DNA from: JBBQAA01 sp038276395
GTDB taxonomy: Bacteria > Actinomycetota > Thermoleophilia > Solirubrobacterales > Solirubrobacteraceae
Assembly: GCA_038276395.1 (NCBI GenBank)
Contig: JBBQAA010000002.1
Location: 1 to 64,000 of the forward strand
Direction of reading: 5' to 3'
Length of the DNA: 64,000 nucleotides
Under the pieces are notes generated by a model. That model was not told the DNA's origin, made no database searches, and worked only from the letters and a program-made list of their open reading frames with translations. This document shows, one piece after another, positions 51,560-59,788 of this stretch. The translations under genes and the position numbers were made by a program. Within the stretch, counting starts at the first letter, position 1. The number at the start of each line of letters is the position of its first letter.

Positions 51560-51598
51560 GGGCCGCATCTCGCCACTCCTGGGCTCGAAATGCAGCCC
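51560..51598. repeat. Dispersed palindrome, copy 2
   Basis: GGGCCGCATCTCG (51560-51572) and CGAAATGCAGCCC (51586-51598) are inverted repeats at 11 of 13 positions with a 13-nt spacer. The right arm is identical to that of copy 1 (14143-14154). On the minus strand both mismatches become G-U pairs, which suggests RNA folding in that direction. Confidence 0.6.
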
Positions 51599-51614
51599 CC
51601 CGGGACGCCGGGCG

Positions 51615-51663
51615 CCGGCTGTCGAGAGGAGAACCCCCCACGGGGCCAGGATGCGACAGCCGG
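51615..51663. repeat. Inverted repeat CCGGCTGTCG-29-CGACAGCCGG
   Basis: Perfect 10-bp arms (51615-51624 and 51654-51663) around 29 nt, directly beside palindrome copy 2. Confidence 0.5.
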
Positions 51664-51765
51664 TCCCGCGCGCCCGGCACCCCTCCCATCCTCGTTCCTC
51701 CCGGGCCCCATCCCGCCCGGACCGCTCCCGGGCCGGCCGCGGATCGACCATCTAGTCTCCCGCCC

Positions 51766-52128
51766 GTGGGCCTCGCCGACACCTTCGCGGAGATCCTCGC
51801 CGCCCTGCCCGACGACTGGACCGACCTCGAGCTCGACCTGCGGATCTTCGACGAGCGCCGCTACGTCGACGCCGCGGTCTACGTCGTCACCTGCAACGCC
51901 CAGCCCTACTCGCGCCACGACTGGCACTGGCGGCTGCTCGTCGCGCATCGCTTCGGCCACGCCGCCGCCCCCTCGGCCGTGCACACGGCGCTCAAGCTGC
52001 TCGACGAGGCCGGGATCGCCGGGGAGCTGGCGGTGCGCGAGCTGCGCGCCGGCCGCGCCGAGGTCGAGCCCGGCTGGGGGCGCCCCGAGTCGGTGCGCCA
52101 GGAGCATCGGCGCCTGCGGGCGCAGTAG
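51766..52128 (+). CDS. Conserved hypothetical protein
   Basis: A 120-aa soluble protein (FAEILAALPDDWTDLELDLR, YSRHDWHWRLLVAHRFGHAA, GIAGELAVRELRAGRAEVEP) of alpha/beta character, with a conserved-looking Trp/His cluster. No family recognised. GTG 51766 is 7 nt after TAGTCT (51753-51758). It heads a small operon: three nt later comes the 115-aa protein, then an SDR gene in 4-nt overlap. Confidence 0.72.
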   Translation: MGLADTFAEILAALPDDWTDLELDLRIFDERRYVDAAVYVVTCNAQPYSRHDWHWRLLVAHRFGHAAAPSAVHTALKLLDEAGIAGELAVRELRAGRAEVEPGWGRPESVRQEHRRLRAQ

Positions 52129-52131
52129 CAG

Positions 52132-52479
52132 ATGGCTCGCGTCGTCGCCTTCGTGCCCGACCTCCTCTTCGGCTCGAAGGTCGTGGCGATGCTCGAGTCC
52201 GAGGGCCACGACACCGTGCTCGTGAGCGACCCGGCGCGGCTTGAGGGCGAGGCCAAGGGCCGTGACGTCCTCGTCGTCGACCTGACCGCCGACGCTTACG
52301 AGCGGATCCGGCTCGTCAGCGAGACCGACCTCGCCGGCGCCCGCACGCTCGCCTTCTACTCCCACGTCGAGGCCGATGTGCGGGCGCGGGCGGAGGCGGC
52401 GGGCGTGCACCGCATCGTGCCGCGCTCGCGCATGGCCCGGGAGGGCGCGGCGCTCGTGGAGGGGATGGTGCGGCGGTGA
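52132..52479 (+). CDS. Small CheY-like (pseudo-receiver) protein
   Basis: A 115-aa single-domain protein with a repeated beta-alpha pattern: VVAFVPDLLFGSKVVAMLES, then VLVVDLTADAYERI, LAFYSHVEADVRARAEAAG and HRIVPRSRM. This resembles a response-regulator receiver: DL after the third strand in place of the phospho-Asp pocket, S/T and K positions poorly conserved. It is likely a degenerate receiver. Its stop overlaps the SDR start by GTGA. Confidence 0.65.
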   Translation: MARVVAFVPDLLFGSKVVAMLESEGHDTVLVSDPARLEGEAKGRDVLVVDLTADAYERIRLVSETDLAGARTLAFYSHVEADVRARAEAAGVHRIVPRSRMAREGAALVEGMVRR

Positions 52480-53225
52480 TCGCGCTCGTCACGGGCGCGA
52501 CCGCGGGGATCGGCGAGGCGACGGCACGCCGGCTGGCGCGGGAGCCGGACGCCACGGTCGTCCTCGTCGCCCGCCGGGAGGATCGCCTGGCGGCGCTCGC
52601 GCGGGAGCTCCCCCGCGCCACCTACGTCGCCGTCGACCTGACGGAGGAGGACGCCCCGGCCCGGGTGCGCGCCCACCTCGAGGCCGAGCACGGCGGCCGT
52701 CTCGACCTGCTCGTCAACAACGCGGGCGCGGCCTGGCGCGCGCACTTCGGCGCGGAGGACGGCGGCTGGGAGAACATCCGGCGCACGATGACGCTGAACT
52801 TCGACGCCGTCGTGCGCCTGACCGAGGCGCTCCTGCCCCTGCTGCGCGCCTCGGCCCCGGCGGCGATCGTCAACGTCGGCTCGACGGCGGGCCGGGTCGC
52901 GCGCCCGCAGACCGGCGCCTACTCGGCCTCGAAGTTCGCCTTGGCCGGCTGGACCGACGCTCTGCACCTCGAGGAGCGGGAGCACGGCGTCCACGTCGGT
53001 CTCGTGCTCCCCGGCTTCGTGGCCACCGAGGGCTTCCCCCAGCGCCAGCTCGTCGACAAGCGGCACCTGCGCTGGCTCGTGGCCAAGCCGGCGACGGTGG
53101 CCGAGGCGATCCTCGACGCCGGCCCCGGCGGACGCGCCGAGCGCTACACGCCGCGCCCGTACGGGATCGTCGCCGCGCTGCGGATCCTCGCGCCGCGGCT
53201 CATCCGCCGGGCGACGAGCGGCTGA
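52476..53225 (+). CDS. Short-chain dehydrogenase/reductase
   Basis: A 249-aa classical SDR. It has the cofactor motif VTGATAGIGEATARRLA, NNAG in LLVNNAGAAWR, Ser in VNVGSTAGR, and YSASKFAL (Tyr-x-x-x-Lys). The positively charged VARREDRL after strand 2 favours NADP(H). Substrate is unknown. It overlaps the preceding gene by 4 nt, so it is the last gene of a three-gene operon; convergent with the SsuA-like lipoprotein. Confidence 0.9.
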   Translation: MIALVTGATAGIGEATARRLAREPDATVVLVARREDRLAALARELPRATYVAVDLTEEDAPARVRAHLEAEHGGRLDLLVNNAGAAWRAHFGAEDGGWENIRRTMTLNFDAVVRLTEALLPLLRASAPAAIVNVGSTAGRVARPQTGAYSASKFALAGWTDALHLEEREHGVHVGLVLPGFVATEGFPQRQLVDKRHLRWLVAKPATVAEAILDAGPGGRAERYTPRPYGIVAALRILAPRLIRRATSG

Positions 53226-53232
53226 GCCTCGC

Positions 53233-54183
53233 TCACCGGAGCAGGAACGCCCGCGGGACGTCGGGTACGCGCGGGACGATCCGCTGGCGGTGCTCCCAGC
53301 GCGCCCACGCTCGCAGCACGGGCGCGTCGAACCTCCCGACGAGGCCGTCCGCACCCGAGAACGCGTCGTCGACGGCATCCATCTGCGCCTGCAGGAGCGA
53401 GCGGTCAAGGCCCGGGGCGCCCGCCTGCACGTCGGCCACGCCGCTCTCCGGGTCGGCCTGGTCGGCCGTATAGCCCCGGCGGAGGGCGGCGGTGACGGCG
53501 CCCACGAGCTGCCGGTCCTGCCGCACGGTCGCGCGCGTCGCGCACAGGACGAGCTCGGGGTAGGCGGGCGCGCCATAGTCCTCGACGCGGAAGATCCGAA
53601 AGCCCGGACGGCGCCGGCGGAGCGCCACCCCCTCGACGTCGGAGAACGCCGTGGCGGCGGCCACCCGGCGGGCGAGCAGCGCGGGCACGGCGCTGAAGCC
53701 GATCGTCGTCGTCCTGACGCGCGCGGGGTCGCCGCGAGCGCCGCGGACCTCGGAGCGGAGCACGGCGAGATCGCTGGGCGTACCGGTCACCCCCACCAGC
53801 CTTCCCTCGAGCGCCCGCGGCGAGCGGATCCCCGGCGCGGCGATCACCGAGGCCAGCGGGCGTTGGACGAGCGGGTAGACGCCGACGAGGTCCCGGCCGC
53901 GCGCGCGGGCGAGCGCGAGATCGTGGATGTCGAGCACGGCGAAGTCGACGCGCCCGGCGGCGAGGAGCCGGACGGGGTCGGAGGAGGCCCCGGGAATCCG
54001 GATCCGCAGGGTGACCCCCTCGCCCGTGTCGAAGCCCCGCCGGTGGGCGGTGAAGATCCCCGCGTGCGCGGCGTTCGGGGCGAAGTCGAGCAGGACCGTG
54101 GCGTGGTCGGCCGTGGCGCCGCCCGCGGTGCCGCAGCCGGCGAACAGGAGGAGCGGCAGTAACGGGGAGAGCAGGCGGCGCAC
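53233..54183 (-). CDS. SsuA/THI5-like substrate-binding lipoprotein
   Basis: A 316-aa ABC-type solute receptor. Lipoprotein signal RRLLSPLLPLLLFAGC (lipobox LFAGC). The mature part has HATVLLDFAPNAAHAGIFTA (the NMT1/THI5 opening), FDTGEGVTLRIRIPG, VDFAVLDIHDLALARARGRD and LEGRLVGVTGTPSD, all typical of THI5-type periplasmic receptors for pyrimidine, riboflavin precursor or sulfonate. Partners (permease, ATPase) are absent here. GTG 54183 is chosen because TAGCAT (plus 54195-54200) lies 11 nt upstream and the lipobox needs a short signal. Confidence 0.87.
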   Translation of the reverse strand: MRRLLSPLLPLLLFAGCGTAGGATADHATVLLDFAPNAAHAGIFTAHRRGFDTGEGVTLRIRIPGASSDPVRLLAAGRVDFAVLDIHDLALARARGRDLVGVYPLVQRPLASVIAAPGIRSPRALEGRLVGVTGTPSDLAVLRSEVRGARGDPARVRTTTIGFSAVPALLARRVAAATAFSDVEGVALRRRRPGFRIFRVEDYGAPAYPELVLCATRATVRQDRQLVGAVTAALRRGYTADQADPESGVADVQAGAPGLDRSLLQAQMDAVDDAFSGADGLVGRFDAPVLRAWARWEHRQRIVPRVPDVPRAFLLR

Positions 54184-54194
54184 CGGTCCCGCCG

Positions 54195-54220
54195 ATGCTA
54201 AACGGGCGCCCGCGTATTCT
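54195..54220. promoter_or_regulatory. Divergent leaderless -10 boxes (SsuA-like / fbiC)
   Basis: Minus-strand TAGCAT (plus 54195-54200) serves the lipoprotein; plus-strand TATTCT (54215-54220) lies 9 nt before the fbiC GTG. The two genes are only 46 nt apart. Confidence 0.5.
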
Positions 54221-54229
54221 CCCCCTCTC

Positions 54230-56455
54230 GTGCCGCGCCGGGTCACGTTCTCCCGCAACCTCACGCTGTCGCTGTCCCGGACGTGCCGGTGCTACTGCAA
54301 GTACTGCTCGTTCGCCACGCGCCTGCCCCACCTGCACGAGCCCGACGAGGTCGAGGGGATCCTCGCCCACGCGGGCAGGCGGAACGTCAAGGAGCTGCTC
54401 GTCCTCACCGGCGAGGCGCCCGACCTCAACCCGGGGGTTGCGAGCAAGCTCGCCGAGCTCGGCTTCCCCGACTTCACCGCCTACGTCGCCTGGGTCTGCG
54501 AGCGGGCGCTCCACCACGGCCTCCTGCCCCATACGAACCTCGGCGTGCTCTCCGGGGAGGACCTCGCCCGCCTGCGCGAGGTGACCGCCTCCCAGGGGCT
54601 GATGCTCGAGTCGGTGAACCCCGAGCTCGAGGTCCACCGCGGCTCGCCGACCAAGCACCCCGCCGCGCGCCTGGAGACGATCCGCGCCGCAGGCGAGCTC
54701 CGGATCCCGTTCACGAGCGGGATCCTCGTCGGCATCGGGGAGCGCGAGGAGGAGCGCGTGGCCGCGCTCGAGGCGCTCGCCGAGGTCCACTCGGAGCACG
54801 GCCACCTGCAGGAGGTGATCCTCCAGAACTACGTGCCCCACCGGCGCTATTACGGCGAGGAGCCCGCGGAGATCGCCACCGAGGCCTCCGAGCGCTACTG
54901 GCGCACGGGGCTCCACGAGGGCCCGGCGCTCGATCGCCCCGCCTGGGCCACGCCCGTGACGATCGCGGACATGGCCCGGCTCGTGGCCGAGGCCCGTCGG
55001 CTCCTGCCCGGGGTCGGCATCCAGATCCCGCCGAACCTCGCCGACTGGTGGCCGGAGCTCGTGGCCGCGGGGGCGACCGACCTCGGCGGCCTGTCGGCCA
55101 ACGGGGACCACATCTCCCCCGAGCACCCGTTCCCGAGCCCGCATGCGGTGAGAAAGCGCCTGCGAGAGGACGGCGTCGCGCTCTCCGAGCGACTGTGCGT
55201 CTACCCCGAGTACCTGAACGCCGAGTGGGTCGCCCCCGCCGTGCTCGACGTCGTGCGCGCCCGCTACTGGTCCTTCATCCCCCGCGGCAGCTCCGGCCGC
55301 CGGGAGGAGCGCGCGATCCGCCGCGACCTCGTCCCCGGCGCCATCGCCCGCGGCCGCGCGGGCGACACGCTCGGCGAGGAGGAGCTGACTGCGTTGTTCG
55401 CCGAGACGCGCCCCGAGGCGATCGAGGACCTCCGCCAGGCGGCCGACGAGCTGCGCTCAGAGCTCGCGGGAGAGACCGTCACCTACGTCGTCAACCGCAA
55501 CATCAACGTCTCCAACGTCTGCGTCGTCGGCTGCGCGTTCTGCGGCTTCGGGCAGGCCAAGCGCTCCCCTGAGGCCTACGAGCACTCCGAGGCCGAGTTC
55601 CGCGCGCGCGTGCGCGGCGCCGTCGCCTTCGGCGCGAGCGAGCTGTGCCTGCAGTCGGGCATCCATCCGGACTGGGGCCTTGAGGACTACCTGCGCTGGC
55701 TCCGGGTGGCCAGGGATGAGGCCGGGCGGGCGGGGTCCGATATTCACCTGCACGCCTACTCGCCGATGGAGGTCGACCACATGTGCACGGTCGCCGGGCT
55801 CCCGCCGGGCGAGGTGTTCGCACGGCTGCGGGAGGCCGGGCTCGGCTCGACGCCGGGCACCGCGGCAGAGGTCCTCCACGACGGCGTGCGCGAGCGGATC
55901 TCCCCGAACAAGCTCCCGGCCGGGCGCTGGGTGCAGATCATCGAGGCCAGTCACGCCGCCGGCCTGCGCTCGACCTCGACGGTGATGTTCGGCCACGTCG
56001 AGGAGCCGTGGGAGCTGGCCGAGCATATGCGCGTCGTGCGCGCCCTGCAGGAGCGGACCGGCGGGATCACCGAGTTCGTCCCCCTCTCCTTCATCCCCTT
56101 CCAGACGCTGCTCGGCCGGCGGCACGGGGTCGAGCCGATCACGCGGGAGGAGAACCTGAAGCACACTGCGGTCTTCCGCCTCGCGCTCGGCCGGGCGATC
56201 CCCAACCTGCAGGCGAGCTGGGTCAAGATGGGGCTCGACGCCGCCACCGAGGCGCTCTCCTGGGGGGTCAACGACCTCGGCGGGACGCTCATGGAGGAGT
56301 CGATCTCGCGCATGGCCGGCTCCGAGCACGGCGTACGCCTGGAGCCGGAGGATCTCGCCGGCGCCGCCCACGCCGCCGGCCGCCCGGCGGCGGAGCGGAC
56401 GACGCTCTACGAGATCCGCCGGCGCCTCCCACCCGTCGTGGCCACGGCGGCGTAG
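54230..56455 (+). CDS. fbiC: FbiC, bifunctional FO synthase (CofG-CofH fusion)
   Basis: A 741-aa radical-SAM protein with two [4Fe-4S]-binding CxxxCxxC motifs: CRCYCKYC in the N-terminal half (Cys19, 23, 26, CofG part) and CVVGCAFC in the C-terminal half (Cys431, 435, 438, CofH part). LTGEAPDLNPGVASKLAEL, LHAYSPMEVDHM and LSFIPFQTLLGRRHGVEPIT are family sequences. It converts 5-amino-6-ribitylamino-uracil and tyrosine into the deazaflavin FO, first step of coenzyme F420. A single fused chain is typical of actinobacteria. GTG start. Confidence 0.95.
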   Translation: MPRRVTFSRNLTLSLSRTCRCYCKYCSFATRLPHLHEPDEVEGILAHAGRRNVKELLVLTGEAPDLNPGVASKLAELGFPDFTAYVAWVCERALHHGLLPHTNLGVLSGEDLARLREVTASQGLMLESVNPELEVHRGSPTKHPAARLETIRAAGELRIPFTSGILVGIGEREEERVAALEALAEVHSEHGHLQEVILQNYVPHRRYYGEEPAEIATEASERYWRTGLHEGPALDRPAWATPVTIADMARLVAEARRLLPGVGIQIPPNLADWWPELVAAGATDLGGLSANGDHISPEHPFPSPHAVRKRLREDGVALSERLCVYPEYLNAEWVAPAVLDVVRARYWSFIPRGSSGRREERAIRRDLVPGAIARGRAGDTLGEEELTALFAETRPEAIEDLRQAADELRSELAGETVTYVVNRNINVSNVCVVGCAFCGFGQAKRSPEAYEHSEAEFRARVRGAVAFGASELCLQSGIHPDWGLEDYLRWLRVARDEAGRAGSDIHLHAYSPMEVDHMCTVAGLPPGEVFARLREAGLGSTPGTAAEVLHDGVRERISPNKLPAGRWVQIIEASHAAGLRSTSTVMFGHVEEPWELAEHMRVVRALQERTGGITEFVPLSFIPFQTLLGRRHGVEPITREENLKHTAVFRLALGRAIPNLQASWVKMGLDAATEALSWGVNDLGGTLMEESISRMAGSEHGVRLEPEDLAGAAHAAGRPAAERTTLYEIRRRLPPVVATAA

Positions 56456-56494
56456 GCGCGTATCCGCCCTCCTCGCGCGGAGTCGGCATTGGCG

Positions 56495-57316
56495 ATGGAG
56501 GCCGTCCTCTTCCCCGGTCAGGGCTCGCAGGAGCCGTGGATGCGCGAGCGCGTCGAGGCCGCGCGCCCGGATCTGCTCGCGCCACTCGAGGCCGCGGTCG
56601 GGTCGGACCCGTTCGGCCGCGTGGAGGAGGGGACGGCGTGGGCTCAGCCCGCGATCCTCGTCGCTTGCCTGGCCGCGTGGGCTGAGCGAGCGCCCGACGC
56701 GGCGGCGCCCGCCTGGCTCGCCGGCCATTCGCTGGGGGAGCTGACGGCGCTTACCGTCGCAGGCGCGATCGCCGAGCCCGACGCGCTCCGGCTCGTGGCG
56801 CTGCGGGGCCGGCTCATGGGGGAGGGGCGGGAGGGCGGGATGCTCGCGGTCATGGGTGCGGGCGCCGCCGAGGCCGCGCCGGAGCTCGCCGCGGCGCACG
56901 GCCTGGCCCTGGCCAACGACAACGCGCCGATGCAGGTTGTGCTCTCCGGCCCCCGGCAGGCGCTCCCCGCCGCCGCCGCGGAGGCCGAGGAGCGTGGCCT
57001 GAAGCCGATGGCCCTGCCGGTGACGGGGGCCTTTCACTCGCCGCTCATGGCCGCCGCCGTCGCACCGTTCCTTGCCGCGCTGGAGGCCGCGGAGATCCGC
57101 GCTCCCGAGCTCCCGGTGCTCTCCTGCGTGACGGTCGCGCCGGTCGAGACCGCGGCAGCCGTGCGCGAGGTCCTCGCCGACGGGATCGTCCGGCCCGTGC
57201 GCTTCCGGGAGGCGGTCCTCGCCCTGTACGCCCGCGGCGTGCGCGACTTCACCGAGACCGGGCCGGGGCGGGTCCTTCGCGGCCTTGTCAAGCGGACGGT
57301 CCCGAGGCAGGCTTGA
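56495..57316 (+). CDS. fabD: Malonyl-CoA:ACP transacylase
   Basis: A 273-aa acyltransferase. LFPGQGSQ opens it, GHSLGELTALTVAGAI has the catalytic Ser79 and adjacent His78, ALPVTGAFHSPLM carries the His of the dyad, and GPGRVLRGLVKR ends the domain. It loads malonate onto ACP for type II fatty-acid synthesis. ATG 56495 is preferred over a TTG two codons before; GGAG lies 12 nt upstream. It is the first of the fab genes, 271 nt before fabG, which has its own promoter. Confidence 0.93.
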   Translation: MEAVLFPGQGSQEPWMRERVEAARPDLLAPLEAAVGSDPFGRVEEGTAWAQPAILVACLAAWAERAPDAAAPAWLAGHSLGELTALTVAGAIAEPDALRLVALRGRLMGEGREGGMLAVMGAGAAEAAPELAAAHGLALANDNAPMQVVLSGPRQALPAAAAEAEERGLKPMALPVTGAFHSPLMAAAVAPFLAALEAAEIRAPELPVLSCVTVAPVETAAAVREVLADGIVRPVRFREAVLALYARGVRDFTETGPGRVLRGLVKRTVPRQA

Positions 57317-57356
57317 CGCGGGTTGACCAGGACGGCGGTGTCGCCATGATCGCCGG

Positions 57357-57427
57357 GGACAGGAATGCTCGCCGGGCCGACATAGCCGTCCACCAAGCGT
57401 TCGGGAAAGCGCACGTGGACAGGAATG
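57357..57427. repeat. Near-identical 17-nt direct repeats, 60 nt apart
   Basis: GGACAGGAATG occurs exactly at 57357-57367 and 57417-57427; extended to GGACAGGAATGnTCnCC, the copies agree at 15 of 17 positions. They lie in the 271-nt gap between fabD and fabG, which holds no gene. Confidence 0.5.
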
Positions 57428-57587
57428 ATCACCAGCACGATCAAGGTGCCCATGGCGCCGGGAGCGCTCCCTCTCTTCTTCGCCGGACCGGTGCGCCGCG
57501 GCAATCCGCGCGGCGGCGGACCGGCATATCCGGGTCACGGCGGCCACGGGCCACTCATCTCCCAGCCACGCGCACTAGGGTCGAGAC

Positions 57588-58328
57588 GTGGTGGAGCCGG
57601 CAGAGCGGGAAGGCTGCGCGCTTGTCACGGGCGGAGCCCGCGGCATCGGCGCGGCGACGGTGCGCGCGCTGGCCGCCGCGGGGTGGCCCGTGGGGGTCAA
57701 CTTCCGCGCGAGCGAGGATCGGGCGAGCGCGCTGGCGGAGGAGATCGCCGGCGCCGGGGGTCGCGCCCGCCCGGTGCGCGGCGACGTCACCGACCCCGCG
57801 GCGGTCGAGGCGCTCTTCAGCCGGCTCGAGGCCGACTACGGCCGGGTCGCCGTGCTCGTCAACAACGCTGGGGTCCGCGTCGACGGCCTCTCCCCCCAGC
57901 TCTCCGAGGAGGACTGGTCCGCGGTCCTCGACACGAACCTCACCGCCGCGCACCGCACGACCCGCCGCGCGCTCAGGCCCATGCTCCGCGCCCGCTGGGG
58001 GCGGATCGTCAACGTCGCCTCGATCGTCGGCGAGCGCGCCAACCCCGGCCAGGCCAACTACGCCGCGGCCAAGGCCGGGCTTCTCGGGTACACCAAGACG
58101 GTGGCCGCCGAGGTCGCCCGCCGGGGCATCACCGTCAACGCCGTCGCGCCGGGGCTCATCGCCACCGACATGACGGCCGATCTTGACCCGTCACTCGCCG
58201 CCCACGTACCCGCGCGGCGGCTCGGCACGCCCCAGGAGGTCGCGGCGTGCGTTGCCTTCCTGTGCTCCGAGTCCGCCGCCTACGTGACCGGCGCCACCCT
58301 CACCGTCGATGGCGGCCTGTCCGCCTGA
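57588..58328 (+). CDS. fabG: 3-oxoacyl-ACP reductase
   Basis: A 246-aa SDR with the fatty-acid signatures VTGGARGIGAATVRALAAAG, VLVNNAGVRVDGL, NVASIVGERANPGQANYAAA (Ser and Tyr-x-x-x-Lys), and SESAAYVTGATLTVDGGLSA. It reduces beta-ketoacyl-ACP with NADPH. GTG 57588 follows TAGGGT (57576-57581) by 6 nt. The next gene, acpP, starts 12 nt after the stop with an AAAGGAG Shine-Dalgarno sequence, so fabG-acpP-fabF-fabI is one transcript. Confidence 0.93.
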   Translation: MVEPAEREGCALVTGGARGIGAATVRALAAAGWPVGVNFRASEDRASALAEEIAGAGGRARPVRGDVTDPAAVEALFSRLEADYGRVAVLVNNAGVRVDGLSPQLSEEDWSAVLDTNLTAAHRTTRRALRPMLRARWGRIVNVASIVGERANPGQANYAAAKAGLLGYTKTVAAEVARRGITVNAVAPGLIATDMTADLDPSLAAHVPARRLGTPQEVAACVAFLCSESAAYVTGATLTVDGGLSA

Positions 58329-58340
58329 AAGGAGTCCCGC

Positions 58341-58589
58341 ATGTCCGCCACCGCCACCCCCGCCGAGATCGAGGCCCGCGTGATCGAGGCGATCGAGTCC
58401 TTCGGCCCCGCCGCGCCCGTCACCCGCGAGGCGAGCTTTCAGGAGCTCGACATCGACTCCCTCGACCTCGTCGAGCTCGCGCAGGTCGCCGAGGAGGACT
58501 ACGGCGTCGAGCTGAAAGCCGAGGATCTCAAGGACCTGAAGTCCGTCGGCGGGGCCGTCGACCTCATCGTGGCGCGCGCCGCCGCGTGA
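58341..58589 (+). CDS. acpP: Acyl carrier protein
   Basis: An 82-aa acidic protein with LDIDSLDLVELAQVAEEDYG, the phosphopantetheine site at Ser40 (DSL). It carries growing acyl chains between the fab enzymes around it. Normal ACP length. Strong Shine-Dalgarno AAAGGAG before the ATG, an exception in a window of weak leaders, consistent with high expression. Its TGA overlaps fabF by GTGA. Confidence 0.95.
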   Translation: MSATATPAEIEARVIEAIESFGPAAPVTREASFQELDIDSLDLVELAQVAEEDYGVELKAEDLKDLKSVGGAVDLIVARAAA

Positions 58590-59788
58590 GCCGCCGCGTC
58601 GTCGTCACCGGCCTCGGCGCCGTCACCCCGCTCGGCGTCGGCGCGGGCGCGCTCGGCGAGCGCTGGCTGGCGGGGGCGTCGGGGATCGAGGACGGCGAGG
58701 GCGCCGCGCGGGACTTCGTGCCCGAGGACCATCTCTCCCGCAAGGAGATCCGCCGCGCCGACCGCTTCTGCCAGCTCGCCCTCGTGGCCGGGTCGGAGGC
58801 GGTCGCGCATGCGGGCTGGGCGGACGAGCTGCCGCTCTCCGGCGAGCGCGTCGCGTGCATCGTCGGCTCCGGGGTCGGCGGCCTCGGGATCTTCGAGGCC
58901 CAGCACGACGTCCTGCGCGAGCGCGGGCCGAAGGTGCTCTCCCCGCTCGGGATCCCCATGCTCATGGCCAACGCCGCCGCCGCGGCCATCGCGATGCGCC
59001 ACGGGCTGCGCGGGCCCGCCTACGCGACGGTGTCGGCCTGCGCGGCGGGCGCCCAGGCCGTCGGCGACGCCGTGCGCCTGATTCAGGTCGGGGACGTCGA
59101 CGCCGCCGTCGCCGGCGGCGCCGAGGCGACGCTCACGCCCTACGCGCGCGGCTGCTTCGCGGCGATGCAGGCGCTCTCGCCGAGCGGGATCTCCCGCCCG
59201 TTCGACGCCCGGCGCGACGGCTTCGTCATGGGGGAGGGCGCGGGGGTGCTCGTGCTCGAGGCGGCCGAGGTCGCCGCCGCGCGCCAGGCGCCCGTCCTCG
59301 CCGAGATCGCGGGCTTCGGCTCGACGGCCGACGCCTTCCATCTGACGGCGCCCGAGCCGACGGGGGAGGCCGCGGCGCGCGCCATGACGCTCGCGCTCGC
59401 CGACGCGGACGCCGAGCCGGCGGACGTCGCCTGGGTCAGCGCCCACGGCACCTCGACGCCGCTGAACGACGCGGCGGAGACGCAGGCGATCGAGCGGGCG
59501 CTCGGGGCGGTGGCCGCCGAGGTGCCGGTGTCCTCGCTCAAGGGCTCGATCGGCCATCTGCTCGGGGCGGCGGGATCGGTCCAGGCGGTGGCGACGATCC
59601 TCGCGCTGCGCGCCGGGAGGGTGGCTCCGACCGTGGGGCTCGAGGAGCCCGATCCCGAGCTCGGCCTCGACTACGTGCCGGGGGAGGCTCGGAAGCTCGC
59701 GGTGCGGGGCCGCCGCGCGCTCGCGCTGTCGAACTCCTTCGGCTTCGGCGGACACAACGTGTGCCTTGCCCTTGCGGTCGACGCGTGA
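58586..59788 (+). CDS. fabF: 3-oxoacyl-ACP synthase II (FabF)
   Basis: A 400-aa condensing enzyme with the Cys-His-His triad: Cys152 in TVSACAAGAQAVG, His287 in VSAHGTSTPLND and His324 in SIGHLLGAAG. It elongates acyl-ACP with malonyl-ACP. GTG start overlaps acpP; its stop overlaps fabI by GTGA. No FabH (KAS III) gene is present in the cluster. Confidence 0.95.
   Translation: MSRRVVVTGLGAVTPLGVGAGALGERWLAGASGIEDGEGAARDFVPEDHLSRKEIRRADRFCQLALVAGSEAVAHAGWADELPLSGERVACIVGSGVGGLGIFEAQHDVLRERGPKVLSPLGIPMLMANAAAAAIAMRHGLRGPAYATVSACAAGAQAVGDAVRLIQVGDVDAAVAGGAEATLTPYARGCFAAMQALSPSGISRPFDARRDGFVMGEGAGVLVLEAAEVAAARQAPVLAEIAGFGSTADAFHLTAPEPTGEAAARAMTLALADADAEPADVAWVSAHGTSTPLNDAAETQAIERALGAVAAEVPVSSLKGSIGHLLGAAGSVQAVATILALRAGRVAPTVGLEEPDPELGLDYVPGEARKLAVRGRRALALSNSFGFGGHNVCLALAVDA

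Larger units (their letters stand above)
51476..51752. other. Structured, repeat-rich divergent intergenic region
   Basis: About 280 nt between ygfZ and the 120-aa hypothetical gene, no gene seen. It holds three inverted repeats (51502-51523, 51560-51598, 51615-51663) and a (CCCCG)n tract. Both flanking genes have their own TAnnnT boxes close to the start codons, so the region may lie upstream of both transcription starts. Confidence 0.55.

Noticed and set aside
56489..56494. TTG as the fabD start codon
   Set aside because: ATG at 56495 is only two codons later and gives the standard FabD N-terminus (MEAVLFPGQGSQ).
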